64,000 nt of DNA from Jaapia argillacea MUCL 33604 (GCA_000697665.1 KL197709.1:2665599-2729598); one strand, 5' to 3'; shown: positions 23,418 to 36,623, counted from the stretch's first letter. Numbers and translations are program-made. The notes: a model not told the origin generated them from the sequence alone.

Positions 23418-24513
23418 ATGCCGCTCACACCATTCGGCAGCGCAGGTTTTATTACACCCCAGGTCGGGACGTTGGGCATGAATAGGCGTGGGCAGGACGG
23501 GATGGACTATCAGAGCTATCGCGGCGATGGCGGCGCCCCTTCGTCGTCCAAACAGCAGCGGCCTCAGCTGGCGACATCGATGTCTCATGCTTCCCTACCA
23601 AGTCGATCCGGCCATAGTCGGTCAAACAACGGGTCGTGGGGTCCGAACTCGGTCTATCCGACGACACCATCTTCAGCCCTTACGCAGTCCTCTTCATCCT
23701 TCGAATCCTTCGCAGATTCCGAGTACGCACACCAACGAATACGATCCCCATCCATGCAGTCCATGTCAGCCTATCCTGATCCCCCTCGGAGGTCCACCGA
23801 CACCGGACACAGTTTCACTAGCTTCAGTACGTCTTAAAACTTGACTATCACGGCTAAAGCTGACACGTTTATATTTTCTAACAGGGTCGGAATCAGCACG
23901 AGGGCAACGATGGCTTCGTCATTTGATCGTGACATCTGCGAATTCGAGCTCGACGAGTTTGAGCCGGAAGCTTAGCAACACCAGCTTGCACCCGAGTAAT
24001 GCCAGCCATACGAGTCTAAGCCTGAGACCTACGGCAAGCCGCACGAGCTTATCTTATGGCCCACCCACGAGTTCTCCGACTACGAGAAATACTCCCACAC
24101 AGAGCTCGACAAGTTTAGCAGCACCTCACCACAGTACCCAAAGCTTACCTTTGACTCCAAAATCGCACACGAAGTCCTCGGAGACGAGTACGAGCTCGAA
24201 AGCGAACCGAAGACCATTACCCCAAATTCCCCAACCCCCACCCAAAGTTTCCCGATTTGCTCGATTTATTCGGCCACTCCCTATGCCTTCATCAACACCA
24301 GCCAAAGAATTATCGTCATCGTCTCGAAAAGCTCAGCGACCATTACCTCAGCCTCCTTCATCTTCCTCGCGCTCGGATCTCGTTCCTGGACATGCTCCGT
24401 TGGCAGGTCGCACGCCCGAAGAGGAGTATATTAACTGGGAAGCTATTGAGGATCAAATGGTGTTCGCAATACCAGAGGAGGCGGTAGAGTTGGAGGATGA
24501 TTGGGACGCATGA
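23418..24513 (+). CDS. Ser-rich disordered protein with proline-rich SH3-ligand-like motifs
   Basis: Two exons are joined by an intron of about 58 bases (near 23829-23885, GTACGT...AACAG), giving SFRSESARGQRWLRHLIVTS across the junction. Almost the whole protein is low-complexity Ser/Thr/Pro. The second exon has repeated T-S-L-S units about every 10-15 residues. Further on it has two proline motifs, RRPLPQIPQPPPK and QRPLPQPP, that fit SH3 ligand patterns. A short conserved-looking C-terminus follows: RTPEEEYINWEAIEDQMVF, then an acidic tail ending EDDWDA. No known domain is recognised. A scaffold or cell-cortex role would fit such motifs, but this is only inference. Confidence 0.7.
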
Positions 24514-26047
24514 TGGTTATTTCCTGCTGAGGGAGGCTGATTTCACCTATTACCCCATCACCGATCGCCAACCGTCAGACCCAGATTTTTCTCTGCGTCC
24601 TTAGAAGCAGCCGCCAAAGAGCTCCCCTCCTGCTATTTCCTTTGTTTCTTACGCGAGCAATTGGGCATTCAGTTTCAACAATCACTGTTTATAACGACAT
24701 CATCTGCTTTCATTGTTATCTACTGTCTTAACACCCACCCGTCGTACTAATTGTCCACGTTATAGCCATACGATTTGTGTATTGAATACCTTGACCATCA
24801 TTTCATCGTCACATTGTAGACACCTAGTCCGTGTTGTATTTCTACCTTACTTCAGCGCTTTCGTTGCCCTCTGACGGGTCGAAAACAAAGTCACAAGATA
24901 CAAACATCCCATGCTCGGAGATCGTTAGTTAGTGCCGGAGTATCTCGTTCTCGTCCGAATGTCGGAATCTGAGCGCCGGCACAGCGTTCACATGGTGCAT
25001 CTTTCGTTCACTCTCGCAGCTAAAACTGGCTACTTATCACGCAAGTGCACTAACACTGGGGTCGAGTCATTGTTGCCGCTGACAGCGTGGAACGGGATTA
25101 GCAAAAAAATCTGCGTATAATGAGGGGAAGCCGTGGCACATGAGGACTCAACAGGATTCGCGCGTCATGGCTGAGTAAAATGCCAACAAGCCAGCATCAT
25201 ACAAGTTGGGATCGGCGCATCGCATCCCCGGTGCGTATCTGTGAACACCTATCTCGTCATTCTCACCAGGGAAGGCCATGAAACCCGGCCCTGTAAACGG
25301 AAGTTAAACAGGCAGCGCGAAGTACGTATGTGCCTTGCGGACTATCTGCGCATGTCATTGGCAGAAAGTCACCGGAGCCAAAGATGGCGCGACCCAGGAA
25401 GCAACTCGGGAAGTTACATGCCTCTGCGCGTATATGGCGGATATACCGGAATCTCGGCGAGCAGGATTCCTCTCAAGACGAGGACAACACCATCAGTGGA
25501 GAGCGGGAAGACAAGTGACACTACTCACAGAGATACGCAACTGAAACTCGTCGGAGAGAACTCTCGACGTTAGTAGAGGCCAAGCTCTCGCACGCTACCC
25601 TATGCTTAGCACCAAGTAAACCCGTTATCTGATATCTCCTGGCTCCGCCGCGGCTAGAATGAAGCTGTGAAATGATGAAACATGTTCGCAATAAGTAAGT
25701 CTTGGAGAAGGCAAGTCATAGGACGCACGCCAGTATGGGAGATCCAAGTCAAGTATCCCCATCGTTCTCGACGGCCGATGCAAATCACTGCGATCAGTAT
25801 TCATCACGAAATGAAGTAGTCCCATCAAGACATGTATCAAACCCAGATCGTTTATCGAGACACCTGACCGTGCCGCGACCGTGCAGGTCCCGTTAATGTA
25901 TCATTGTTGACGACAGATATATGGACACTACATGGACAAGAAATGGACCAGGATGGACCGAGGTCTGATTGATGTCCTGATATCCTCGAGGACGTGTCGG
26001 ATGAAACACCATTACGTACAAGCGGTCCACTGACTCGGACCAAGTAG
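24514..26047. other. 1.5 kb gene-free stretch
   Basis: Frames are short and overlapping on both strands, with no splice-linked conserved blocks, no tRNA-like T-loop and no long repeats visible. Its first part should hold the 3' region of the Ser-rich gene. Confidence 0.45.
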
Positions 26048-27929
26048 CTAGTTGAACGGGTAGTTGGAGGGCTTCTCGTCCTCCGTAACCTCCCCCGTCT
26101 CAACCTGCTTCTTGTGGCACTCATCCAAGTAGTCAAGGAGGATATCTTTGTATCTCTTCTGCCCTTTATACCTAAGATACGGATGGTGAGCGCGGATGGA
26201 TATGGCATATGTCAAGCAATTACTTCGCAACGTCCTCTGGCCAACTCCTCACAGCACTCGCCATCCGCCCAGGAGCACCTTTCTCCTTCGCAATCTCCTC
26301 CACTGGGAAAAGATACGTCCTGATGGTGAAAACAACAGCTCCACTTCTCGGGAGACGTCTCAGAGTCTGTCGCTCTGTACGCATGCGAAGAGTTGACGGA
26401 TGAACGGTGTACGCAGGTTCAGATCCAGGATCATCCGGAGATCTGACGAATGTTGTATTGACGGTTTGCTGTTCTGGGCCGTGGGTTCCATGTTCGAAGG
26501 CATCTTCATCACCGTTCGTAGTGTTCGACCAGGCAAGTTCCTCCGGATCAATGTCGGCGGGAGAAGGGTTTGGTTGGACGATTTGGACAAAATAGTTGTT
26601 ACGAATGACTGGCTTGTCTACCGGGAGACGTTTGAAGAAGCGGGCGAGGCTAACGTGCAGCTTCTCTTGATCTGTGGTCGAGAAAGTCGTCAGTTTGCGG
26701 CGAACGTAGAAAGAATTGGATCTCACATTGTGGGACATTCCCACTTGTATGGATTTCCTCGAGTGGCATGCCGATCTTATCAGACATTCTCCAAAACCCT
26801 TGAAAATAAATGTTATGAGCACGAGTGCGCCGAGTAGGCCGAAGTAACAGTACCTGGAACACAAATGGCCCCTGCTTGGAAATAATAGCGTCCATCCGAG
26901 CCTGGCAAGCCATCAATGCCCATAAGTCTAGTGGATAGAACTATGTCAGCTTACCTTCCACCATCAACGCGAGATCGTCTTGAATTCTGGACAACAAAAA
27001 CAAGTTCGGGTTCAGGTGTCGCCTTGGGCGTATGTCAACGACACTTACAACATAGCAGATACCGTCATAGGGTCTTCCGTGTCCAAATCATATGTCACCG
27101 AAATAGGAACGATTGTGATGTCCTTGATCTGACCCAAGCCGTACCATCCATACCCTTCGCCTTTGCCAAGAGGGTGGCGAGTGACCCGAAAGTCAGAAGG
27201 ATACCTTCTCGAAAGATATTCCGAAAGTTCGTAAACGAGTTCCTTTGCTGATCAAATGGGACGAGTTCAAATTCGAGATGTCGCTGACAGGTGATGCGAG
27301 GGCCCTACCAGCTGCATGACCGCCATCGACGGCCCCGGGTCTTGGGGGAAGGGTTTGTACGGCTTTCTCACCGCGCGTTGCAATTCTATGTGCTTTGATT
27401 CTATGGTACTTGGGCAATAGTTGGTCCAACTAGGCTCATAAGTACTAGAGTTAGTAGGGTCGATACGAGCGAACGGTATGCCATACCTCGATCCAGTCAT
27501 CCCATAGCATGTTTCGGATGCCCATCGTAACGCTAATACAGCCATTCACAGTGACAAATGTGCTCAAAAAGAGCGGAGAGGTGGAACGTACTGGTACTGG
27601 CCCCAACGAAAAGGTCTGTACGGGATCGGTTTGACATCCTTCAATTGGTCCGGGCAAGGCTCAAACGAGGGATACGTGAATTGGACGGGAGTCCACTCTA
27701 TCTCGAAATTAGGGTCAAACCAACAAGTCGGGATAGTGTGGAACTCACCTCCAGGCTCCCTCTCCTTCTCCTGTTTAGTCAGGCTAGCAGGGGAGGCTGG
27801 TACGTTGGGTGCCTCATCGCCCTTCACACGCTGATGGTTTCTAAACGCACTCCATCTACGGACGAGGTATGCCACAGATATCAGGATGAGAGTCGCTCGA
27901 AGAGCTGTTTCTATCCCTCCAGACGACAT
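26048..27929 (-). CDS. DUF3445 / heme-dependent oxidative N-demethylase-like protein, membrane-anchored
   Basis: The start at 27929 gives MSSGGIETALRATLILISVA, which forms an N-terminal membrane anchor. Many exons follow on the minus strand: DPNFEIEWTPVQFTYPSFEP, WGQY..VTMGIRNMLWDDWIEV, HRIKAHRIATRGEKAVQTLP, ELVYELSEYLSRRYPSDFRV, GWYGLGQIKDITIVPISVTY, YYFQAGAICVPGFWRMSDKI, FFKRLPVDKPVIRNNYFVQI and ERQTLRRLPRSGAVVFTIRT. These match the family I know as DUF3445 (PF11927), related to the alpha subunit of bacterial heme-dependent oxidative N-demethylase. In fungi the substrate is unknown. The C-terminus is KKQVETGEVTEDEKPSNYPFN. Domain identity is good; enzymatic activity is inferred. Confidence 0.82.
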
Positions 27930-28629
27930 CGCAAGAGTTTTGGAGGGGGGATGTGAGGGAAATAGGGTTCAGTCAGCTGGTGTGCATGACCTTTATGTTA
28001 TAATATTAATACAGCATCCATGCACCACCGCTTCCCGTGCACCCGTGGCCTATCTTGGTGAGAAGCGAGCCTGGTGGGGGTGATAAGATAACTGACTGGC
28101 GATTTCAGACAGAGCAGTCACCACCATGATAGACGCTTAATGGATGAGCGTGGTAAGTTTAAACTTTTCAAATCGTCACTGCTAGTATGCTCAGTCAGCT
28201 CGATCTGCTTGCAAGCTATGGATGTGATAGGCAGAGGCCGGGACATCGAGCCAGAGAGGAAGTTACAAGAAATTCCGTTTGACTTCCGAGAAGTGAAGAT
28301 AATGTCGAAATGTTTATCGCAGTCAGCACGAGGAAGCTACGGGCAGATAACAGAACTCCAGCTCCAAAGGTTCGAAGGTTGTTCACTGACAGTCCAACGA
28401 TGTGATCCTTGCACTGTTGCAGTGGTGAAGGAAAGGCGTGGGCAACTTTCCACGTGGCGGCTGAACCGGACATTGCCGGCTTTGGCAACTTTACCCACGA
28501 GTCTGACCGACGACTGCAGCACTCACCTCGACGTTTCCTGGTCCATTTTTCTTCGCTCTTTTGTGGGTACTTCAATCACTATAGGCTACCGAACGACGAG
28601 ACCGACACTGATATTATGTCTATAGTGCA
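27930..28629. other. Divergent intergenic region
   Basis: About 700 bases between the DUF3445 gene (minus) and the ATP synthase subunit gene (plus). It should hold both promoters. A 161-codon plus frame at 28140-28625 lacks family features and is not called. Confidence 0.45.
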
Positions 28630-29438
28630 ATGGCTTCCAAAGCAGCGGCTGTCGCGGTCGTGAGTTTGACCTCAACCTCGCGGGGAACAAGTTCATTGAA
28701 ATTTCATACCCATCCAGGACTTTACGCGCATCTACGCTACCCTTGGTCTCGGAAAAGGTACGTTTCTCCGTATCCTATTTCCAAGTTGACCCAGGGGTTG
28801 ACCGTCGCTTGCAGAGACCGTCGCGGCTTTACAGGCCTTCCGCAAACGACACGCCGATGCGCAACGCATTCACGGCCAAGCCTTCGCTGCACCCACCACA
28901 GTCGACATTTCATACTACCGCTCTGTCTTGAAAAACCAAGCTGTTGTTGATGAGGTTGAGAAGGAGCTCAATGCGTTCAAGCCTGTGACGTACGATGTCG
29001 GTGCACACGTCAAGACGATTGAGACATTCGAGGCCGGAGCCGTAAGTTCACCTGTCGTCTATGAAACATTCGTCTCCTGAGGCAACTCGGGTCCATAGGT
29101 TGCGAAGGCAAAGGAGACCGCCGAGAAGATTGATGTTGAGCTAAAGGACCTGCAAGCCACCCTTGCCAACATTGAGGAGGCTCGTCCTTTCGAGGACCTA
29201 ACGGTACGCAAGTGCCATGATAATTCATTGTGGATCTCGTCTGACATGCGGGACCCTCGTTCAGGTGGAGGAGGTCGGTCAAGCACACCCTCGTATCGTG
29301 GAAGCTGTAGAAAACATGATCAAGAAGGGCAAATGGACTGTGCCAGGTACGTGACATGTCGTCCGGTATTTTTCTATTGTACTAATGACCATTGGTTTAG
29401 GCTACAAGGAGAAGTTCGGCGACCTCTCACTTATGTAG
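28630..29438 (+). CDS. ATP7: Mitochondrial ATP synthase subunit d
   Basis: Five short exons start MASKAAAVAV and continue DFTRIYATLGLGKETVAALQ, AFRKRHADAQRIHGQAFAAP, TVDISYYRSVLKNQAVVDEV, EKELNAFKPVTYDVGAHVKT and VEEVGQAHPRIVEAVENMIK, ending WTVPGYKEKFGDLSLM. The pattern of a D-F-x-x-I-x-x-L-G-L start, the Y-Y-R-S-x-L-K-N-Q segment and the W-x-V-P-G-Y-K-E-K-F-G-x-L end is that of subunit d. This subunit belongs to the peripheral stalk of the F1Fo ATP synthase in the inner mitochondrial membrane. Introns of 50-60 bases follow VAV, GLGK, EAGA and DLT. Confidence 0.94.
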
Positions 29439-29835
29439 AATGTATTCCTTGTTACCTGCTAATAGACCTGCGATGGGGGCGATTTGACGGGCCTCCTACC
29501 ATCATACTGGTGGACACTCATCCCGCGACAACCTGGTTGAGAACATTCCTCCCCTCTTCCCAAACGCCTCTTCGATACAGGAGCACTTGTTGTATGGGAT
29601 ACTTCTGGAACCGGAATTGGTTCTTCCAGGCTGTTGCTGGATATATCTCCTGCATCACCAGCCATTCTCAAAGAGTTTGAGTAAGACTTGGATAACGAGC
29701 AAAAAATATAGCGACATAGACAATCGAACATTGCCGCAAATGTTCTTGTGAACATCTTGACATTCGAAAATCTTTCTCTGCAACTTTCGCAGTCATCGCT
29801 TTACCTGCAGCTTCATCCTTGAACTCGAGTCTATC
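29439..29835. other. Short intergenic region
   Basis: ATP7 3' flank and NOP9 promoter. Nothing further is seen. Confidence 0.5.
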
Positions 29836-32800
29836 ATGCCCAGAGAAAACAGAAAACGAGGGAAGAAGCATAAGAAACCTGTAGAAGAGCCAATTTATTC
29901 AAAGCGAGAACCAGAGGCTGTTGTCGCCCCGGAGCAGACTCAGCATAGTGGTCCATCCTGGATTGTCTCTGCACCAAAACCAGAAGGCGAAGAGTTCAAT
30001 CCAGAAGCACCGTTTGGCTACGTCGACGCAGATGTCAAGGCCTACTTCCGGACAGTTGACTTGCAGATTCGTGAATGGCAGGAATCGGCGCCTGGGGCTG
30101 AGTATGCTCGTGAGGGAGAGGCCGAAGATGGAGATGGAGATCCAAATGAAGGTGCGCCAACCCTATGCCTCCTTTATCTTGGCTTCGGAGGTGCTGATTT
30201 GTTGTTTGCTGTGCAGAACGAAGGATGTTCTTCGTAGCTGCCTTGACGGAAATGTCGGGCAAAGAGAGACAACTAGCCACCGACCCTGACTGCTCCAGCA
30301 TCCTCGAAAGAATGGCGTATTCCATGGATGACTTCGTTCGGAGGGTATTTGTGGATAGTTTGGTGGGTTCGTGAGTACCACCACCCGTACATCAGGATCT
30401 TAGTATTAAACGATCGGAAACTAGGTACGAGCAATTGGTGAAGCACCGATTCGCATCACACGTATGCCAGACCCTGTTTACTGTAGCCGCTGATACTGTC
30501 TCACGAGAAGTGCGTTGCCTGTTTTTCTTCGTAATGTGGCCTAACAGACAGTTTTGGGATGGAAGACGAGGGGGATCGTCCCTCCAGTCACAGACTCTCC
30601 AGACAAAGGGGAACTCCATACACTCACAGAGCTCGTACTGGATATCTGCGATGTAGGCACTCTCAGTTCTATTCCATCATCTCCCAACTCCTAACTCATC
30701 TAATCAGGAACTCCTCCCCTCACTGAGCACCCTCGTCGCCAACCCTTTCGCCTCACATGTCCTCCGTGCTCTCCTACTGCTCCTCTCCCCCTCATCTTCG
30801 ATAACACCAACCTCCTCGGCCGTTCGCTCGAAGAAGAGTGCGGCATGGAAAACTAAACAAGGTCCCATGAAGTCGTTATTCGTACCGGACGGAGAAAAAG
30901 AGTCGAATCAAAATCAAAGGAAGGTCAACACTCCGAAAGAGTTCGCAGAGGCTGCTGGGAAGATTGTGATGACTATCAATAATGAACTTGGAGAAAATGA
31001 GGTTCGGGCTCTGGGTGCGGACAAGGTTGCTAGTCCGGTCTTGCAGGTGGGCCTTGCCACATTTCTTATTAAACCGAAAGTGGGTGTGTCATTAACGAGC
31101 ACTTCTTTGGGGTTGCAGATCTTGCTCGAGATTGAATCCAAGATGGGATGGTCGGACAAACCTGGTTCGTTGATGGATAAAGTTCTTGTTGGAATGGTTA
31201 CATCCTACCGTATGCCCCTTTCCACATCCTCCAAACCCTGCCACACCTTACATCTCCCTTTCCTTGAATTGACTCAGACGCATCCCCCACCACCCCTCCC
31301 CAACCCTCCGACTACCTCCTAACCCTCCTCCGCGATCCAACTGCCTCCCATCTCCTCGAAACCCTCCTTACTCACTCGCCCCAGCCAATATTCAACCTAA
31401 TATTCTCAGCCTACTTCATTAACGCCCCTTCGTATGATATCAAAAGGTTGGCCGTACATCCTGTGGCGAATTTTGTGGTTGCGAAGGCGGTTGGGAGAGC
31501 TGGAGCCGAGGATTTGGGTGAGGTTTGCAGGATTTTAGAGGAGGTTGGGGGGAAGGTTGTTAGTGAGTTTTCTTGTTCTGCTTTCTGTTGTTTGACACTC
31601 ATCTTGAACCATGTAGAGACGGGTAGGATTGGGGTATTTAAGGCGATGGTGGAACGGGCTGAAACTCTGGGAGCGAAAGGGAAGGAAGTCAACGAAGTTC
31701 GTGCCACTGCTGTATTGTCCACCGTCCAAATCTAACGTCCCATCTGAATTAGCTGATCTCTTCAGCGTTCGGGCTGGAAACCGACGAAGATCGCAAAATC
31801 TTGGTTCCCTGTGCCTTGCGGCTGAAACCCCTCTCGGTGCGATTTATCTCTGGCTCCTCCATTCTCAGATCCCACAAGGCCGCTTACCTAGTCCTAAGGA
31901 GTACCAAGCTTTGCTCGCTGCTCAAGGAGACGAGCGTGAAGGCGACGAAGTCCATAAGCAACAGGACTCGATGAAGAAAAGAGGTCGTAGAGGTGTGGTT
32001 CCTGACGAAGCACCCATGGAGCCCAAAGTACAGGGAGCCCTTTTACTCCAATCCATGCTGCGCCTTCCGGATCCCCACTACCAACTTGTCTTGAGCAGGT
32101 GAGACCCCGTCCTACTTTGTATCGCTCCCATCTGCTTATACCTTTTTCTTTGCGACCTGAAGCATTCAATCACTCTCAATAGAAGCCCTCCTCTCCATTT
32201 GTCACCACCCAATTTCATCTCGGATCCTCGACGCCTTGCTCGACTCGCCCACAATCCCGTCCATCGCTAAACGGAAATTCATCATGAGCTTTATCGGGCA
32301 TTTCCATGTGCTGGCGGACGACAGGATTGGGAGCAGAGTGGCCGAGCGATGTTGGGCTGGTGCTGACCCTTATGTCAAGGTATGTCTAATACAATTCATG
32401 ATGATTGTCATGTGCAGTCAGAACTGATGTTGGATTTGGGCGTAGGAGAAGATTGGGAAATCATTGATTGCGCATGATCAATTCTTGGCTGCCTCGTACT
32501 ATGGCAAATACTTTGCGAGGAAGCTGAATTTGTCGTTGTTGCAGAGGAGGCCCGAAGAGTGGAAAGCTTTGCAATCTGCGAACAATGACCGAGGTACCGT
32601 CAACGTCGCCCAACGACCAGGGACAAAACCAGTCAACTCCACTCTCGTCACTCATGAAAGAAAGGAAGAGACGTCAGTCCTACAGGTTCCCTCCCAGGGG
32701 AAAGCGAAATCGAAAGGGAAAAGGAAACATGACGGAGACGAGATTGATGAGTTATTTGAGGCCAAGCTGGGGAAGAAGGTGAAGAGGTCGGCTCTCGAGG

Positions 32801-32934
32801 GTGCTGCAGGGAAGGACTTGGAGGAGGCACATACCAATAAAGGTATGGAGATGGATAAAGGGTTGAGCGATGTCCTTGGGGCTATTCGTTCGGCCCCTGC
32901 TGGAGAGAAGGCTAAGAAAAAACGGACAAAGTAA
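29836..32934 (+). CDS. NOP9: Nucleolar Pumilio-repeat protein Nop9
   Basis: The gene starts [19 protein letters not shown] with a basic nucleolar-type N-terminus, then [19 protein letters not shown]. Pumilio-like helical repeats follow across about eight exons: [114 protein letters not shown] and [20 protein letters not shown]. The tail is Lys-rich ([20 protein letters not shown]), ending KKKRTK. Nop9 is an unusual Puf protein of the 90S pre-ribosome that binds 20S pre-rRNA and restrains Nob1 cleavage during 40S maturation. The end at 32934 is clear; one or two exon joins near 31.6-31.8 kb are uncertain. Confidence 0.92.
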
Positions 32935-33169
32935 ATATGTCCTTCGAGGGTGTTATATGTTTTGTACCGCCCCTGTGCATGGCAACTCTCTTGGAAGACT
33001 TGCGACATTTTCTTTGAAGCGAACCGAACGCAGGAGGTCGGTGTGCGTTGAATGCGGACGCCACCTTTACTTGACCGCCCCCTGGCCAAGTTGCACGAAC
33101 CCCAATCTTCTTGATCAGTCTCGCTTTCCACCATCTCCCGACTACCTCAATTACGATCTTCTGGGTCTT

Positions 33170-34478
33170 ATGGTATTAATATTGGTCATGTTCTCCAGTA
33201 TCATTCTTTGCATGCTTTCCTTTACATTTGTTGCTCGCGCACATGAAGTACCACTTCAGTCGTCCTCAAGCTCCGAGCCATTGGAATACCTTGGCGCATC
33301 CCGGACTCCACATCAACGATCTTACTTTTTCGTCGGTGGACACTACACCCGACGAGGAAATGGTCATGTCATCTCTGGGCAGATGTATGTGGAACACTTG
33401 ATTCCACTCACCGTCACCCGTCCTACCCCGCTGCTATTCATCCACGGACAAGGGATGACTGGCACTAACTTCCTGAACACCCCAGATGGCAGCCCCGGAT
33501 GGGCTGACTATTTCTTGAACCAAGGTTACGAAGTAAGAAGGCTGAGCCCATTCTGACCTGGTATTGGAGCTCAACGTTTGTTTATCTCCGACACCACAGG
33601 TGTACCTCGTCGATCAACCATGTCGCGCTCGTTCACCCTGGCAAGCGGGTGTTGATGGCAACCAAACTGTATTTAATACAGAATACATAGAATCGCACTT
33701 CACTGCGACGAAGCGATATAACCTTTGGCCTCAGGCTAGGCAACATACCCAGTGGCTAGGGAACGGCAGTGTCGGAGACCCTGTCTTTGACGCCTTCTAC
33801 GCATCGACCGCTCCCAGTTTAACTGATCAACAAGAAGTCTCGGAGAAGGTCCAAGCGGCGGGGTCTGCTCTTCTCGACAAGATCGGCGTCAGTCTCGCTC
33901 TCCCTCTTCTGAGGGTCTTCCTCATGCGTATAGATAGCTGAAGAGGGTGCTTTGGATAGCCCGTCATTCTCATCACTCATTCTCAGTCTGGTCAATTCGG
34001 ATGGCTTCTGGCCGACGCTCGTCCATCCCTCGTCAAGGCCATCGTAGCATTGGAGCCCATTGGCCCACCTTTCCACGATGCCGTTTTCTCAACGAAATTC
34101 ATGCGACCGTTCGGGATCACCATCATCCCCATCACTTTCTCTCCTCCAGTCACCTCATTATCGGATTTGAACCCAGTCGCGGTAGAGTCCGGTGTGAATT
34201 ATACCTGCTATCAACAAGGCGTTTCGCCTGCGCGGCAATTGGTGAACTTGTTGGATATCCCGGTCCTCGTGGTCACTGGGGAAGCGAGTTATCATACCAT
34301 TTACGACGCTTGCACTGTCCAGTTCCTGAGAGAAGCAGGGGTGCAGGTGAAGTTCGTCCCTCTGGAAACCGTCGGGTTTGAAGGCAACGGCCACATTTTT
34401 TTCATGGAGAAGAATGGGCGTCGGATCGCGGAGGAAGTGGTAGAAAATTGGTTGATTGAAAGGTTCGACCCGTCGTGA
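33170..34478 (+). CDS. Secreted alpha/beta hydrolase
   Basis: The start MVLILVMFSSIILCMLSFTF is a signal peptide, cleaved probably near VARAHEV. Exon 1 holds a GHY motif (SYFFVGGHYTRRG) and the oxyanion region PTPLLFIHGQGMTGTNFLN. Exon 2 begins VYLVDQPCRARSPW and includes LWPQARQHTQWLG. Exon 3 starts near 33982 and carries the nucleophile elbow VILITHSQSGQFGW, so the Ser of HSQSG is the likely nucleophile. The C-terminal GNGHIFFMEKN supplies the His. The intron before the elbow joins KIG to PVILI in frame. Fungal relatives are uncharacterised secreted hydrolases; the substrate is unknown. It lies convergent to ENP1 with about 200 bases between. Confidence 0.88.
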
Positions 34479-34686
34479 GTGGGATGTACATAATGGGTTC
34501 CCTGCCAAGCTCTTGAGTGTATGTCAATGGAACCGTAAATGTATTATTTGGGTGACGATGGGATCGTAAGCTTATTCGGAGATGATATTGGGCGTCCACC
34601 ACTGTCGAATATAGCCCACCATGTGGTATGATAAACATCATGCAGTGCAGAGCGCTAACGTATCAACATATCCGACACTCTCGGAA

Positions 34687-36381
34687 TCACGACATCTCGA
34701 CGTCGCCTTCCGGCCGTAGCTCCCCTCGACATACTGAGTTAACTAACTCCCTCCGAACCTCCGGTCCTATCTGTGCATGGTGATGAACTCTAACGACATC
34801 CAACAAGGCGTCTTTTTGGTCCGGAGATAGGTCATTTGCATATCTTTCATTCATAAAAACCAGTCAGCGCTATCCCAGAATGTTCGAAAGGAAATGGGGT
34901 GGAAATACCTTTGACAGAACACGAGCAAACTCTGATGCCAAAGCACTGGTAACTTGTCACTTTCGCCCTTTTTGGCCTTGTACGTATTTGATAGTCGGAT
35001 GAAGTGGAAGACGAGAGCATCTAGGACTTTATAGGGCAATGCGTGTTTCTTGTCGATTAAGACCCGAATGAAAAGAGAGTTGGAGCCGCTGTAGTCCATG
35101 TTGGCGAGCCTCATCAGGGCTCCTGAGGCAGGTAAGACGGGAATGTGAGCCTTTGCGAGGACAGATGCGACGATGGCGGCCTCTTTTAGTGTGCATCCGG
35201 TCTATAAGAATGGGAGGCATCAGTGTTGAGTAGTGGTGATTTAGAATGACACTCACATCGACCAGAGGGAACAAGATTCCTTTGAAGAACGATCCAGGTT
35301 TATATAATGATTTGATTAATGCTTCATAATAATGGACGTTCAGCTTCCCGTTCTTGTGGATGTCCTCCCTGATTGCGTCGAGGAGGACAACCTTGAGGAA
35401 GAGTTGGGATTGCTCCTTTCGCATGGTAGAAATGAAGACACGGGTAGCTGCGCGGCATGCTGCTGGTGTCCAAGATTCGGGACGGGTGATAGCCAATAGA
35501 CGAGCCCATTCAGGGAGCGAAGGGAGGACCTTGAAGGGTTTAGGTAGAGGGCCGGAGCGGTAACGCGAAAGGAGCATGCCAATTCTATAGTGTACGCCAG
35601 GTTAGCTATAGTCGTGCAGAGGGCATGGTCAACTTGCGTAGTGTACGCTTGGACAACTCTCGGATTGAGACCTACAGTGGGATCCGGGGGCTGGTCGGAA
35701 TCTTTGGGTTCGGATTAGTACAGATTGAATAGATCAGGGGTGTACCTCACCTTCTGGCCTATATTTGATTGTTACATTACCAGACGACGGTCCGTCTTCG
35801 AGTTTTGCAAAGATGATATCTGCCAACGTCCTCCGTTCGCCGGCGTTGGGTGGTAATAGTGTGTCTAAAGTTTGGAGATCTCCCGATTCTATTTGCTGTG
35901 GGTACTCTGAGCATATGAAACTGCAAATTTAGATGCTGCTCACAAATTCCTCAGCAGCATCATCTGCATCAATATCGGCACCATCCCCCATATCGTCGTC
36001 GTCGTCGTCATCCTCGTTGAACGATGCTTGTGATCGAGGCTTGGGGAGGGATTCATCTTCGTCTTCATCATCTTCCTCGTCAATACGTTCCTCGAGTTCT
36101 TCCTGCTGATCCCTCGCGAGCTCAAAAATCCGCTTGGACGTTTTCGAATCTAAAATAACCTAACACTTTCGTTCATTGGCACGAAAGCACAGACCAGGTG
36201 TATGTGGGAGTGCTGTACACACCTCTCCGCCGTCTTCTTCGTCACCTTCGCTCCGTCTTGGCTTTTTCCGTTTTCCAGGATGAGAAACACTGCCATATTT
36301 TTCGTGCAATTCGTCTTGCTTCAGCTGAACGTGCAGAGGATCATGTCGACCTTTTCCACCAGACTTTGTAGCGCGAGGCAT
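34687..36381 (-). CDS. ENP1: Bystin / Enp1, 40S ribosome biogenesis factor
   Basis: The start at 36381 gives [20 protein letters not shown], the conserved Enp1 N-terminus. Then come [20 protein letters not shown], a long acidic stretch including a run of Asp, [20 protein letters not shown] and [11 protein letters not shown]. The bystin domain follows: [95 protein letters not shown] and [20 protein letters not shown], ending RPEGDVEMS. Enp1 is needed for early 18S rRNA processing and 40S export. A longer frame extends upstream to 36411, but 36381 matches the family start. The gene is divergent from UXS1 with 260 bases between starts. Confidence 0.95.
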
Positions 36382-36614
36382 TTTGATGAATATATGTACA
36401 GCTATGCACACGTTTGGTGTGTACCAGGGACTGAAGAGGCGTAAGTAAATTTCGAGGCTAGGAATCTGATTGGATGCGGAGATGAGCGATAATGGAAAAG
36501 ATTGACGGGCGTCAATCCGGTCAATCTGCCGAGGAACAGGGGGTTAAAGTTACCACCACCCAAAAAGCTGTCCCTAAACCCTCATATAGCGGCCGTTCCC
36601 ACCTCTGACGCCAG

Positions 36615-36623
36615 TATATATAA
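36615..36623 (+). promoter_or_regulatory. Probable TATA box of UXS1
   Basis: TATATATAA lies 27 bases before the first ATG (36642). That is close enough that transcription may begin near or after that ATG. Confidence 0.5.

Noticed and set aside
24514-26047. Transposon or solo element remnant in the gene-free stretch
   Set aside because: No terminal repeats, target duplications or element-like frames could be seen by eye.
28140-28625. 161-codon plus-strand frame upstream of ATP7
   Set aside because: It lies in a divergent promoter region and shows no conserved pattern.
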